Shown: positions 1-6,449 of the stretch, piece by piece
Layout: each line of letters starts with the position of its first letter
Position numbering within the stretch: the first letter of the stretch is position 1
Assembly: GCA_007126675.1 (NCBI GenBank)
Contig: SLAU01000103.1
Coordinates: 1 to 9,393 of the forward strand
Source: Balneolaceae bacterium
GTDB taxonomy: Bacteria > Bacteroidota > Rhodothermia > Balneolales > Balneolaceae
DNA length: 9,393 nucleotides
Reading direction: 5' to 3'
Position numbers and translations under genes: made by a program
The notes under the pieces: model-generated
What the model was told of the DNA's origin: nothing
The model's input: the letters and a program-made list of their open reading frames with translations, nothing else
Database searches by the model: none

Positions 1-639
1 AAACTCTTTAATCATGGCGGTTGCTTCATCTGTGAGGTCATTGGCAACTCCACCTACGCGAGCATGAGAAACCGTGAAACGATGGCCGGCAATGCGATCC
101 ATGATATCATAAATCTTTTCCCGCTCTTTAAAAGTCCAGATAAAAAACGAGATCGCTCCCGCATCCATCACAAGTGTGCCAAGCCACAACAGGTGTGATG
201 AAATCCTGGCTAACTCGCATCCAATCATACGGATGTAATGAGCGCGTTCGGGCACCTCAACTCCGGCAATTTTTTCTACAGCAGTACACAACGCTACGTT
301 ATTGCTGTAAGGGGAGAGGTAATCCATGCGGTCGGTATAAGGCATGAACTCCTGGTAGGTTTTATTCTCAGCAATTTTTTCAACTCCGCGGTGCAGGTAA
401 CCAATATCCAGCTTGGATTTTTTGATGGTTTCGCCATTTAGCTGCAAAATCAGCCGAAGCACACCATGAGTAGCCGGATGCTGAGGCCCCATGTTAAGGA
501 CCATTTTTGCACTCAGTGGATCTCGGCCATCAAGCTCTTCGATAGTGGTGTGCTTATCTTCGAGGCTTTGATACAGTTTCTTCTGATGTTCTTTAAAGAA
601 CTTGGAATCTAATTTCGACTGTATGTCAGTTAATTTCAT
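1..639 (-). CDS. nuoD: NADH-quinone oxidoreductase subunit D (NuoD), N-terminal 213 residues; truncated by the window edge
   Basis: This is the 49-kDa-type subunit of respiratory complex I, a peripheral-arm protein that with NuoB forms the quinone-reduction chamber. The ATG is at 637-639 and the frame stays open to base 1. About half of the usual ~400 residues are present; the C-terminal half lies outside the window. The family signature GPQHPATHGVLR is at about residues 51-62 and GYLHRGVEKIAE at about 80-91. His58 (of THG) and Tyr107 (of RMDYL) are 49 residues apart, as are Thermus Nqo4 His38 and Tyr87, which hold the quinone headgroup. The active site in this half therefore looks intact. 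NuoC and NuoD are separate genes here, not fused as in E. coli. The gene lies 11 bases after nuoC, with no clear Shine-Dalgarno (upstream reads CTAACTAACTGATTT), so it is probably translated from the nuo operon mRNA. Identification is near certain. Confidence 0.96.
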   Translation of the reverse strand, partial: MKLTDIQSKLDSKFFKEHQKKLYQSLEDKHTTIEELDGRDPLSAKMVLNMGPQHPATHGVLRLILQLNGETIKKSKLDIGYLHRGVEKIAENKTYQEFMPYTDRMDYLSPYSNNVALCTAVEKIAGVEVPERAHYIRMIGCELARISSHLLWLGTLVMDAGAISFFIWTFKEREKIYDIMDRIAGHRFTVSHARVGGVANDLTDEATAMIKEF

Positions 640-650
640 AAATCAGTTAG

Positions 651-1163
651 TTAGTCGATATCCGGAGTAGTGTTAGGTAATTCGATAGATCCAGGAATTC
701 CTAAAAGCGGGAATTCTTTTCGCAGAGGGAAGTATTGAAAATCTTCCGGTAAAAAAATGCGCCTGTGGTCCGGATGGTTATTGAACCTGACTCCAAACAT
801 ATCATACACTTCACGTTCGTTCCAGTTGGCTCTTGGCCAGATTGAGGTGACAGATTCCAAAACAGGTTCCTGCTCATCACACCAGACTTTCAAAAATAAC
901 CTGGACTTTTCTTTCAGGTTTAGCAGATTATAAATTACTTCAAATCTATCATTCGATGTGTATCTGTCGGTTCCGATAATATCAGCAAGGTAAACGAAAT
1001 GTCGTTTTTCTTTTAAAAATTTACAGACATCAAGAAGTGCTTCAGATTTAATCCTGGCAAAAGTATCACCCGATGACTGATAAACTTCGAGCAAATGATC
1101 AGAAAAGTTTTCTTCAAGTGCGTCAATTGTTTTCTTAAGTGACTCTGATTGTTCTAAGCTCAT
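651..1163 (-). CDS. nuoC: NADH-quinone oxidoreductase subunit C (NuoC)
   Basis: This is the 30-kDa-type peripheral-arm subunit of complex I. It packs against NuoD and NuoB and carries no cofactor of its own. The protein has 170 residues, normal for an unfused bacterial NuoC. The family signature is clear: WNEREVYDMFGVRF at residues 114-127, followed by HPDHRRIFLPEDF at about 130-142 and PLRKEFPL at about 146-153. The N-terminal half (about 35-100) has the less conserved pattern typical of the family, including FVYLADIIGTDRY at about 56-68. The ATG lies 2 bases after the nuoB stop, so translational coupling is likely. No Shine-Dalgarno is visible. The C-terminus (PNTTPDID) is short and acidic. 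Function is assigned from family knowledge and operon position. Confidence 0.96.
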   Translation of the reverse strand: MSLEQSESLKKTIDALEENFSDHLLEVYQSSGDTFARIKSEALLDVCKFLKEKRHFVYLADIIGTDRYTSNDRFEVIYNLLNLKEKSRLFLKVWCDEQEPVLESVTSIWPRANWNEREVYDMFGVRFNNHPDHRRIFLPEDFQYFPLRKEFPLLGIPGSIELPNTTPDID

Positions 1164-1165
1164 GA

Positions 1166-1648
1166 TCAGGTATCCAGCATTACGGAGTGTTCGGTTTTAA
1201 TCTTATCCTGAATTTTCATCAGTGCATGTAGTACGGCGTCAGGTCGCGGCGGGCATCCAGAAATGTATGCGTCTACCGGCAAGTAATTATCTACACCTTG
1301 TACTACCCCATAGCATCTGTGCATACCGCCTGTTGAAGCGCAGGCACCCATAGCAATACACCATTTAGGATCAGGCATCTGATCCCAGATTCTTCTGATA
1401 GCATGCGACATTTTATACGTCGACCAGCCGGCAACAATCATAACATCACTTTGCCGGGGCGAAAATCTCATCACTTCAGAGCCAAAGCGAGCAGCATCAT
1501 ATTTTGGGCCTGCAAACGCCATCATTTCAATGGCACAGCATGCAAGCCCCATCGGCATTGGCCAGGCTGCATTTGCACGAGCCCAGTTCACCAGGGAGTC
1601 AACCCGTGATGTTAAAAATCCTTCTCCAAGAGCGCTTTCTAAACCCAT
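1166..1648 (-). CDS. nuoB: NADH-quinone oxidoreductase subunit B (NuoB), carries cluster N2
   Basis: This is the PSST-type subunit of complex I, holding the terminal [4Fe-4S] cluster N2 that donates electrons to quinone. All four expected ligands are visible: the tandem Cys37-Cys38 in MGLACCAIEMM, Cys103 in MGACAS and Cys132 in SGCPPRPD. Their spacing (1, 65 and 29) equals that of E. coli NuoB. At 160 residues it is a short-N-terminus form, common outside Enterobacteria. One loop departs from the usual pattern. The common AGxxxxKMAPxxxxxYDQM is here AGWSTYKMSHAIRRIWDQM (about 73-91), and the post-ligand segment reads GGMHRCYGVVQG. This loop borders the quinone chamber. The ATG lies 1 base after the nuoA stop. 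No Shine-Dalgarno is visible, only a purine-rich GAAAAG. All ligands are present, so I expect a working subunit. Confidence 0.96.
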   Translation of the reverse strand: MGLESALGEGFLTSRVDSLVNWARANAAWPMPMGLACCAIEMMAFAGPKYDAARFGSEVMRFSPRQSDVMIVAGWSTYKMSHAIRRIWDQMPDPKWCIAMGACASTGGMHRCYGVVQGVDNYLPVDAYISGCPPRPDAVLHALMKIQDKIKTEHSVMLDT

Positions 1649-1649
1649 A

Positions 1650-2039
1650 TCACTTTTCAGTTGTTCTTAATCTTAAACTTTTAACGTCCCAGTCGAGTGT
1701 ACCTTTTTTCAATGTGTAAACCAGACCAATAAACAGTATTACAATAAATACAACCATAGCTACAAACGTTCCGCCCCCGAGGTCTAAATAACCGACTGCC
1801 CATGGATAAATGAAGACAACTTCGAGGTCGAAAATGATAAACTCCATGGCCACAAGGTAAAAGGCAATTGAATAGCGATCTTTTGCCTGACCCACAGGAT
1901 CCATACCACTTTCGTAAGGATTGAGTTTGGTTTTATTTGGGCGATAGGGCCCCAATAATCTTGAAAGTGACATCAATACCACGGCGAGCACAAGAGCAAC
2001 ACCAAGCAGCACAACAATGGGTATATATTGTTCAAGCAT
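1650..2039 (-). CDS. nuoA: NADH-quinone oxidoreductase subunit A (NuoA)
   Basis: This is the small ND3-type membrane subunit of complex I, next to the quinone chamber and the start of the proton pathway. I chose the ATG at 2037-2039, giving 129 residues (MLEQYIPIVV...), which is normal for the family. An upstream in-frame TTG at 2097-2099 would add 20 residues unlike NuoA, and that TTG is the -33 element of the operon promoter, so the longer form is very unlikely. Three membrane helices are visible at about 5-27, 58-80 and 90-110. The conserved loop is NPYESGMDPVGQAKDRYSIAF (about 40-60), followed by the YLVAMEFIIFDLEVVF stretch with acidic Glu66, Asp71 and Glu73. The loop has Ser (YESG), as in E. 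coli, where mitochondrial ND3 has Cys. It is the first gene of the nuo operon. Confidence 0.95.
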   Translation of the reverse strand: MLEQYIPIVVLLGVALVLAVVLMSLSRLLGPYRPNKTKLNPYESGMDPVGQAKDRYSIAFYLVAMEFIIFDLEVVFIYPWAVGYLDLGGGTFVAMVVFIVILFIGLVYTLKKGTLDWDVKSLRLRTTEK

Positions 2040-2068
2040 AAATTTTGATCGTTGATTTATTAAGGCCT

Positions 2069-2099
2069 CAAAATTACCGCAGGCAGGCGGGAAAGTCAA
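2069..2099 (-). promoter_or_regulatory. Promoter of the nuo operon, Bacteroidota type
   Basis: On the minus strand, TTG (2097-2099, within TTGACT) is followed by exactly 20 bases and then TAATTTTG (2069-2076). This fully matches the TTG-N19..21-TAnnTTTG pattern known for the primary sigma factor of Bacteroidota. Transcription would start near 2062 and leave a leader of about 22 bases before the nuoA ATG. The spacer is unusually GC-rich (CCCGCCTGCCTGCGG, with GCCTGCCTGC as a short tandem), in contrast to the AT-rich flanks. The phylum assignment rests partly on this element, so the argument is somewhat circular. Confidence 0.7.
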
Positions 2100-2155
2100 C
2101 GCAGATAGTGGTTAAATATAAAGCCTTTTAAATGCTAATTCTGAATCAATTTTCT

Positions 2156-2179
2156 GCTATAAGAAATGATACTTAGAGC
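2156..2179 (-). terminator. Small hairpin just past the PBP gene, possible terminator
   Basis: On the minus strand GCTCTAAG and CTTATAGC pair over 7 of 8 positions (one C/T mismatch) around an 8-base loop. The hairpin begins about 20 bases after the PBP stop codon. No T-run follows it in either direction, so it is not a classical intrinsic terminator; it could instead be a 3'-end stabilising stem or chance. It lies upstream of the nuo promoter, so it separates the two minus-strand units. The rest of 2100-2199 is AT-rich with nothing else I can support. Confidence 0.25.
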
Positions 2180-2199
2180 TCGGATAAAATTCAGAGAAG

Positions 2200-4521
2200 T
2201 TACCAGCCAATTCTGCCGCGCCGTTCATCTACCGATTCATCAGCATCATCGGCTGGCTCAGGCATAATAAAGCCCGGTGGTGGTTCAAAAGCATCATAGC
2301 TCCAGGGGGCATCGGGGTCATCAGTTGCAAAATTTATAAAAGAGCCAACGATTGGTAAAGCAGTACGAGCACCCTGCCCGATACTTCCCGGGCGGTTAAC
2401 AGGAAAGCGGATTCTGCGGTCTTCACCGCCAACCCAGGCGCCCATAACTATGTGAGGCATCATCGCCACAAACCAGTTGTCGGCACTATTTTGAGTAGTT
2501 CCGGTTTTACCGGCAACATCCTGCTGTACGTTGTAGGTATTACGTAATCGAATTCCGGTTCCGTGATAGCCTTCACCGCCTCGTATCACACCTCTCATCA
2601 TGTCTATCAAGATATAGGCGGTTTCCGGGCTGATCGCTTCCTGGCTATACTCAGGGAAATATTCAACCAAAACATTTCCCTCTTTGTCTTCAATTCTTGT
2701 TACTGCAATAGGGTCGATATGAACACCCTGGTTGGCAAATGTGGTATATGCACTAACCAGTTCAAGCAGAGTTACCTGCGATGTTCCAAGTGCGATTGAC
2801 GGATAGGCCGGTGACATCGACATATCTATACCAAGATTTGAAGCCATTTCTCTGATTTTTCTGGCAGCGGGATCCAGATCATTAAGCCTGTTTGTTCCCG
2901 GTGTTCCGGCAATTTCTGGTAATAATCGAACAGTAACGTTATTTAAGCTTCTTGCTAATCCGGCTCTTAGGGGTACTGTTTCAGGTCCGTCAGGTACTAC
3001 TGGATCTCTTGGGCTCCAACGGTTACCTGCCCGGTCGATAAAGCTTACCGGATATTTTGAAAAACGATGGTACGGCATATAGCCGTTATCAATCGCTACG
3101 GCATATACAAATGGTTTAAATGTAGAACCGGCCTGCCTGCGCGACTGATATACATGATCAAATTGCTGCTGGCCATAATCAGCACCACCAACCCAGGCCA
3201 GTACATGGCCGTTTGTTGGGTCAATTGCTGTAAAACTTGCCTGGAGCCGGGTTCTTGCTCTTTTAACCGAATCAACAAAAGCAGAATCTGCTTTTAAACT
3301 ATCGAATACAACTGATTCAAGATTTGTGTTGTATTTAGCGAACCCGTTTCTGTATCTGTCGGTTTCACGAATAAAGCTTCTTAAAAAGTTTGGATACTCC
3401 TCCCAAAGCAGATCCATGTAATCACCACCGGGGCTCGTCCATTCACCCTGAAATATCGGCTGAAACTCAGCAAGCCGTTCTCTTACAGCTCTTTCAGCGT
3501 AACGCTGCAAGCGCGAGTCGATAGTGGTGTAAATGGTTAAACCATCACTATAAATATCATAACCATTTTCTTCAGTCCATTCCATTACCTGCTGCCGTAC
3601 ATATTCTCCAAAATAACGGCTTTCGCGGCCCGAACGGGATGGCGGCTGGTAGTTCAGTACAATATCTTCTGCACTTAGATTTTCATAAACTTCCTGTGTG
3701 ATAAAGCCCCTGCGGTGCATTTGCATCAGCACAACATTTCTCCGGTTCTTTGAACGCTCAGGGAAAAATCTTGGATTGTAAGCGTGGGTAGCCCGCAACA
3801 TTCCGATCAGAGTGGCAGCTTCGGTAACGGTAATATCACTTGCAGGTTTGCCAAAATGAGTACGCGATGCAGATTCTATACCAAATGTACTGTTTGCAAA
3901 TTCAACCGTATTCAGATACATCTCGATAATTTCGCGTTTGGTGTAATTTTGTTCGATCTGTACGGCCGTAATCATCTCTCTGAGCTTCCTTGTTACAGAA
4001 ACATCGCGACCAATCTTTCTGTAGAGATTTCTTGCAAGCTGCTGGCTAATCGTTGAACCACCCTGGAAACGGCCCTGTATCCAGTAATAGGGCAATCCTG
4101 CCAAACGCTCTGCATCTATACCCCAGTGTTCAAAAAACCGGTGATCTTCGGTTGCTATAAGTGCATTTACAATATTGGGGGAAATTTCATCGATCGGTAC
4201 ATAGGTGCGGTTTTCGATATAGTATCGATCCAGAACTACACCGTCACGGCTTCTTACCTCCGAAGCTATTGCTGTTTGTGGATTTTCGAGCTCTTCGATT
4301 GAAGGTAGCCCCTGAACTAAATAAAGTGTATAAGCACCGCCGATTCCTGCTAACAGTAAAGCAATACCAAGTACAGAAAACATTACTTTTTTACCGAAGG
4401 AGATTCCACTTCTTTTTTTCTTTCCTTCAGAGCCGGATTTACGGCTGGCTATGATTTGCTTGCGGTATTCTGGATCGTTGAAGTAGCGATCCATATCTAC
4501 CCCTTTCATGTTATCACTCAT
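2200..4521 (-). CDS. Class A penicillin-binding protein (PBP1A type), bifunctional glycosyltransferase/transpeptidase
   Basis: It polymerises lipid II into glycan strands and cross-links the peptides, acting in the periplasm while anchored in the inner membrane. The protein has 773 residues. A basic cytoplasmic tail (about 1-44) and one membrane helix (about 45-68) come first. The GT51 domain (about 90-270) has ATEDHRFFEHWGID with catalytic Glu125, GGSTISQQLARNLY at 154-167, and RKLREM...EQNYTKREIIEMYLN at about 178-204. The transpeptidase domain (about 425-700) has STFK with nucleophile Ser466 and Lys469, SLN at 525-527 and KTG at 672-674. The GT-TP linker holds a Bacteroidota-like insertion (about 350-420) without motifs I know. 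The C-terminal tail is short, Pro-rich, then acidic. The first ATG is 15 bases after the lpxH stop; ATGs at residues 5 and 10 are possible alternatives. No Shine-Dalgarno is visible. It is mrcA/ponA-like and appears intact. Confidence 0.95.
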   Translation of the reverse strand: MSDNMKGVDMDRYFNDPEYRKQIIASRKSGSEGKKKRSGISFGKKVMFSVLGIALLLAGIGGAYTLYLVQGLPSIEELENPQTAIASEVRSRDGVVLDRYYIENRTYVPIDEISPNIVNALIATEDHRFFEHWGIDAERLAGLPYYWIQGRFQGGSTISQQLARNLYRKIGRDVSVTRKLREMITAVQIEQNYTKREIIEMYLNTVEFANSTFGIESASRTHFGKPASDITVTEAATLIGMLRATHAYNPRFFPERSKNRRNVVLMQMHRRGFITQEVYENLSAEDIVLNYQPPSRSGRESRYFGEYVRQQVMEWTEENGYDIYSDGLTIYTTIDSRLQRYAERAVRERLAEFQPIFQGEWTSPGGDYMDLLWEEYPNFLRSFIRETDRYRNGFAKYNTNLESVVFDSLKADSAFVDSVKRARTRLQASFTAIDPTNGHVLAWVGGADYGQQQFDHVYQSRRQAGSTFKPFVYAVAIDNGYMPYHRFSKYPVSFIDRAGNRWSPRDPVVPDGPETVPLRAGLARSLNNVTVRLLPEIAGTPGTNRLNDLDPAARKIREMASNLGIDMSMSPAYPSIALGTSQVTLLELVSAYTTFANQGVHIDPIAVTRIEDKEGNVLVEYFPEYSQEAISPETAYILIDMMRGVIRGGEGYHGTGIRLRNTYNVQQDVAGKTGTTQNSADNWFVAMMPHIVMGAWVGGEDRRIRFPVNRPGSIGQGARTALPIVGSFINFATDDPDAPWSYDAFEPPPGFIMPEPADDADESVDERRGRIGW

Positions 4522-4536
4522 AGTTTACAGAGGAGG

Positions 4537-5298
4537 TTATTGTAAATCTTTTTCAAATTTTGTGAATTCTTTTTTACCGTCGTTCCATTCAACGAGCTCA
4601 AAGCCATCGTTGGTATACAAACATGCGGTTTGAGTTCCAAAAAAGGTACCGAGATTAATATACGTTCCAAAAGGGTATTTTAAAATCCTTGGAACATGAT
4701 CGTGGCCGCAAATCATAATGTCAAAATCATGATTTTCCAGAAACCAGACTGCCCATTTATTTAATGGCTCAGGGTTTGTGTTGCCACGGTTTCTGTTGAA
4801 TGACGAAAACTTCTTCATCACCTTTAAACCGGTTTGCGGTGGTAACAGCTTTTGATAGATAAAAATAAACGTTTTGTTCCGCAATATTTTATGAAATAAA
4901 GGCCGTTCCAGATTATAACTTTTATCCTGAATGCCATCGCCATGGTGTAAAAAAATGGACTTGCCGTTTTCATTCAGGACTGTATAATCATTCTTCAGAT
5001 TAAAACCCAATTTCTCAAAATAACCCCGTGTCCAGTTGTCATGATTGCCGGTTATGTACGTAGCAGGCCGGACGCCTGATTTATTATAATTTTCAAGACA
5101 GCCTAAAACTTTTTGGCCAAGGTCAGGAACATGGTTTTTGTATTCCATCCAATAGTCAAAAAGATCGCCAAGAATATGCAGCTGAACATTTTTTTTGAGG
5201 CACCAGTTAGCCACATTACATAAACTTCTTTCAATTTTATGATTTGTCTCTTCATCAAAAGCACCGATGTGTGCATCAGATAAAAAAAGATGATTCAT
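4537..5298 (-). CDS. lpxH: UDP-2,3-diacylglucosamine diphosphatase family metallophosphoesterase (LpxH-like)
   Basis: LpxH cleaves UDP-2,3-diacylglucosamine to lipid X and UMP, the fourth step of lipid A synthesis, on the cytoplasmic face of the inner membrane. With the ATG at 5296-5298 the protein has 253 residues. All calcineurin-type metal motifs are visible: SDAH (Asp8, His10), GDLFDYW (Asp45), GNHDNW (Asn85, His86), HHGDG (His119, Asp121) and GHDH (His199, His201). The LpxH-like features are GDLFDYW after the second metal site and a lipid-facing insertion (about 125-180) rich in Phe, Leu and Lys. A GTG two codons upstream (5302-5304) is an alternative start. The gap to the upstream synthase gene is 9 bases from the ATG. 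The neighbouring cell-wall PBP fits an envelope role. The main alternative is an LpxH paralogue with another phosphoester substrate. The fold is certain; the substrate is likely. Confidence 0.8.
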   Translation of the reverse strand: MNHLFLSDAHIGAFDEETNHKIERSLCNVANWCLKKNVQLHILGDLFDYWMEYKNHVPDLGQKVLGCLENYNKSGVRPATYITGNHDNWTRGYFEKLGFNLKNDYTVLNENGKSIFLHHGDGIQDKSYNLERPLFHKILRNKTFIFIYQKLLPPQTGLKVMKKFSSFNRNRGNTNPEPLNKWAVWFLENHDFDIMICGHDHVPRILKYPFGTYINLGTFFGTQTACLYTNDGFELVEWNDGKKEFTKFEKDLQ

Positions 5299-5307
5299 AA
5301 ACACAGG

Positions 5308-6324
5308 TTATTTTTTCCTGTTGATGATGAATTGGGTGAGCTGTTCAAAATCCTCGTAACCTTTTTGAACCGGTAATTCTTTTAGCTCAGATAATGCTTC
5401 CTGGGCATATTGGTTCATTAACTTTTCAGCACTTTCTATGCCACTGTTTTCATGTACAAAAGTTACGATTTTCTGAATATCACCAGATGATTTCTTTCTT
5501 TTCTTCATCAACCTGCGGATCATCAGAGATTTAGTCATAGTACTATTTTCTAACGCCTTAATCAGAGGCAATGTAACTTTTCTCTCTTTAATGTCATTCC
5601 TGGTAGGTTTACCGATATCATCAAGTCCGTAATCAAAGAGATCATCTTTTATTTGAAAGGCAATACCAATTTTAAGCCCAATAGATTTCATGCTCTTGAT
5701 AACATGCTCATCATCTGTTGACGACACGGCACCACATTCGCAGCATGCTGAGATAAGACTGGCAGTCTTTTCTGAGATTATTTGAAAATATCTCTCCTCA
5801 GTCATATTAAATAACTTTGCGGTTTTTAACTGCCGCAGCTCTCCCTCACTCATTTTCTTAACTGCTTCAGAAAGTATTTGTAGCAATTGATATTCTTCAT
5901 TATCAAGAGCTATCAGCAGGCCTTTCGATAACAAAAAGTCGCCCAGCAAAACACCTGCTTTGTTTTTCCATAACTTATTGATGCTTGCAAAACCTCTTCT
6001 TTTATCAGCCTCATCAACCACATCATCATGAATCAATGTTGCAGTATGCAAAAGCTCAATCATTGTAGCGGCAACATAGCTTCTGCGATCAATCTCTCCA
6101 AACATTCGGGCAGACATCAAAACCAGTGTTGGGCGAATTTCTTTGCCTTTTTGCCTGAGCAAATAATGAATAATCTGATTGAGCAGGAAGACATCAGTAT
6201 CAATTTCATCTTTAAAAAATTGTCTGAATGTACTTATGTGTTCAGATATAGGTGAGATTATTTCATCAAGTGAAGCACTTTCCGGATTTCCGGATTTATT
6301 TTGCAGTGTTGCCAGTTCGGCCAT
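5308..6324 (-). CDS. Long-chain all-trans polyprenyl diphosphate synthase
   Basis: It condenses isopentenyl diphosphate onto an allylic primer to build a linear isoprenoid chain in the cytoplasm, most likely the side chain of menaquinone. The protein has 338 residues, typical of the family. Visible motifs are KGKEIRP at 59-65, the first Asp-rich motif DDVVD at 100-104 followed by the family's RRG, and the second Asp-rich motif DDLFD at 227-231. The residue five positions before the first Asp-rich motif is Ala95 (LLHTATLIHDD). Short-chain farnesyl and geranylgeranyl synthases usually carry an aromatic residue there, so a long product (heptaprenyl/octaprenyl class, IspB-like) is inferred; exact length cannot be read. 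It is the first gene of the minus-strand unit with lpxH and the PBP. The ATG is preceded by CTAAAACACTAAG, with no Shine-Dalgarno. A short, low-similarity N-terminal extension (about 1-25) precedes the fold. Confidence 0.93.
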   Translation of the reverse strand: MAELATLQNKSGNPESASLDEIISPISEHISTFRQFFKDEIDTDVFLLNQIIHYLLRQKGKEIRPTLVLMSARMFGEIDRRSYVAATMIELLHTATLIHDDVVDEADKRRGFASINKLWKNKAGVLLGDFLLSKGLLIALDNEEYQLLQILSEAVKKMSEGELRQLKTAKLFNMTEERYFQIISEKTASLISACCECGAVSSTDDEHVIKSMKSIGLKIGIAFQIKDDLFDYGLDDIGKPTRNDIKERKVTLPLIKALENSTMTKSLMIRRLMKKRKKSSGDIQKIVTFVHENSGIESAEKLMNQYAQEALSELKELPVQKGYEDFEQLTQFIINRKK

Positions 6325-6449
6325 CTTAGTGTTTTAGAGGAATATTTGATCTTAAAATAACCATAATCGGTATTAAATAGTTGCGCGATGAAGAATGTGT
6401 GGTTAGTTTATCATCTTATTACTTTCCAGAATTTAATAGTAACAGAAAA
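6325..6449. other. Divergent intergenic region between the envelope unit and the glycolysis unit
   Basis: These 125 bases separate two head-to-head units, so they should contain a promoter for each. The rightward candidate is listed separately. For the leftward unit the best -7-like sequence is TATTTTAA on the minus strand (plus positions 6352-6359), which would leave a leader of about 20 bases before the synthase ATG. I find no TTG at the expected distance upstream of it, so this call is weak. I see no clear inverted repeat that would mark an operator and no small gene. Confidence 0.55.
6381..6411 (+). promoter_or_regulatory. Candidate promoter of the pfkA-pgi-kinase operon
   Basis: TTG (6381-6383, within TTGCGC) is followed by 20 bases and then TAGTTTAT (6404-6411), which matches 4 of the 6 fixed positions of TAnnTTTG. 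The 20-base spacing equals that of the stronger nuo promoter. Transcription would start near 6417 and leave a leader of about 33 bases before the pfkA start at 6450. This is one weak match in an AT-rich region, so chance is a real possibility. Confidence 0.35.

Noticed and set aside
238..441. Plus-strand open frame of 67 codons
   Set aside because: It lies wholly inside nuoD on the other strand, resembles no known protein, and the NuoD frame is strongly conserved.
1403..1719. Plus-strand open frames opposite nuoB and nuoA
   Set aside because: They are antisense shadows of highly conserved complex I genes, with no leader or family resemblance.
2563..4454. Several plus-strand and one alternate minus-strand open frame inside the PBP gene
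   Set aside because: The PBP frame has all expected GT51 and transpeptidase motifs across this span; the others look like random, Cys/His-rich shadow translations.
4529..4540. AGAGGAGG on the plus strand, a perfect Shine-Dalgarno-like string
   Set aside because: No plus-strand gene follows; both flanking genes are on the minus strand, where the sequence reads CCTCCTCT.
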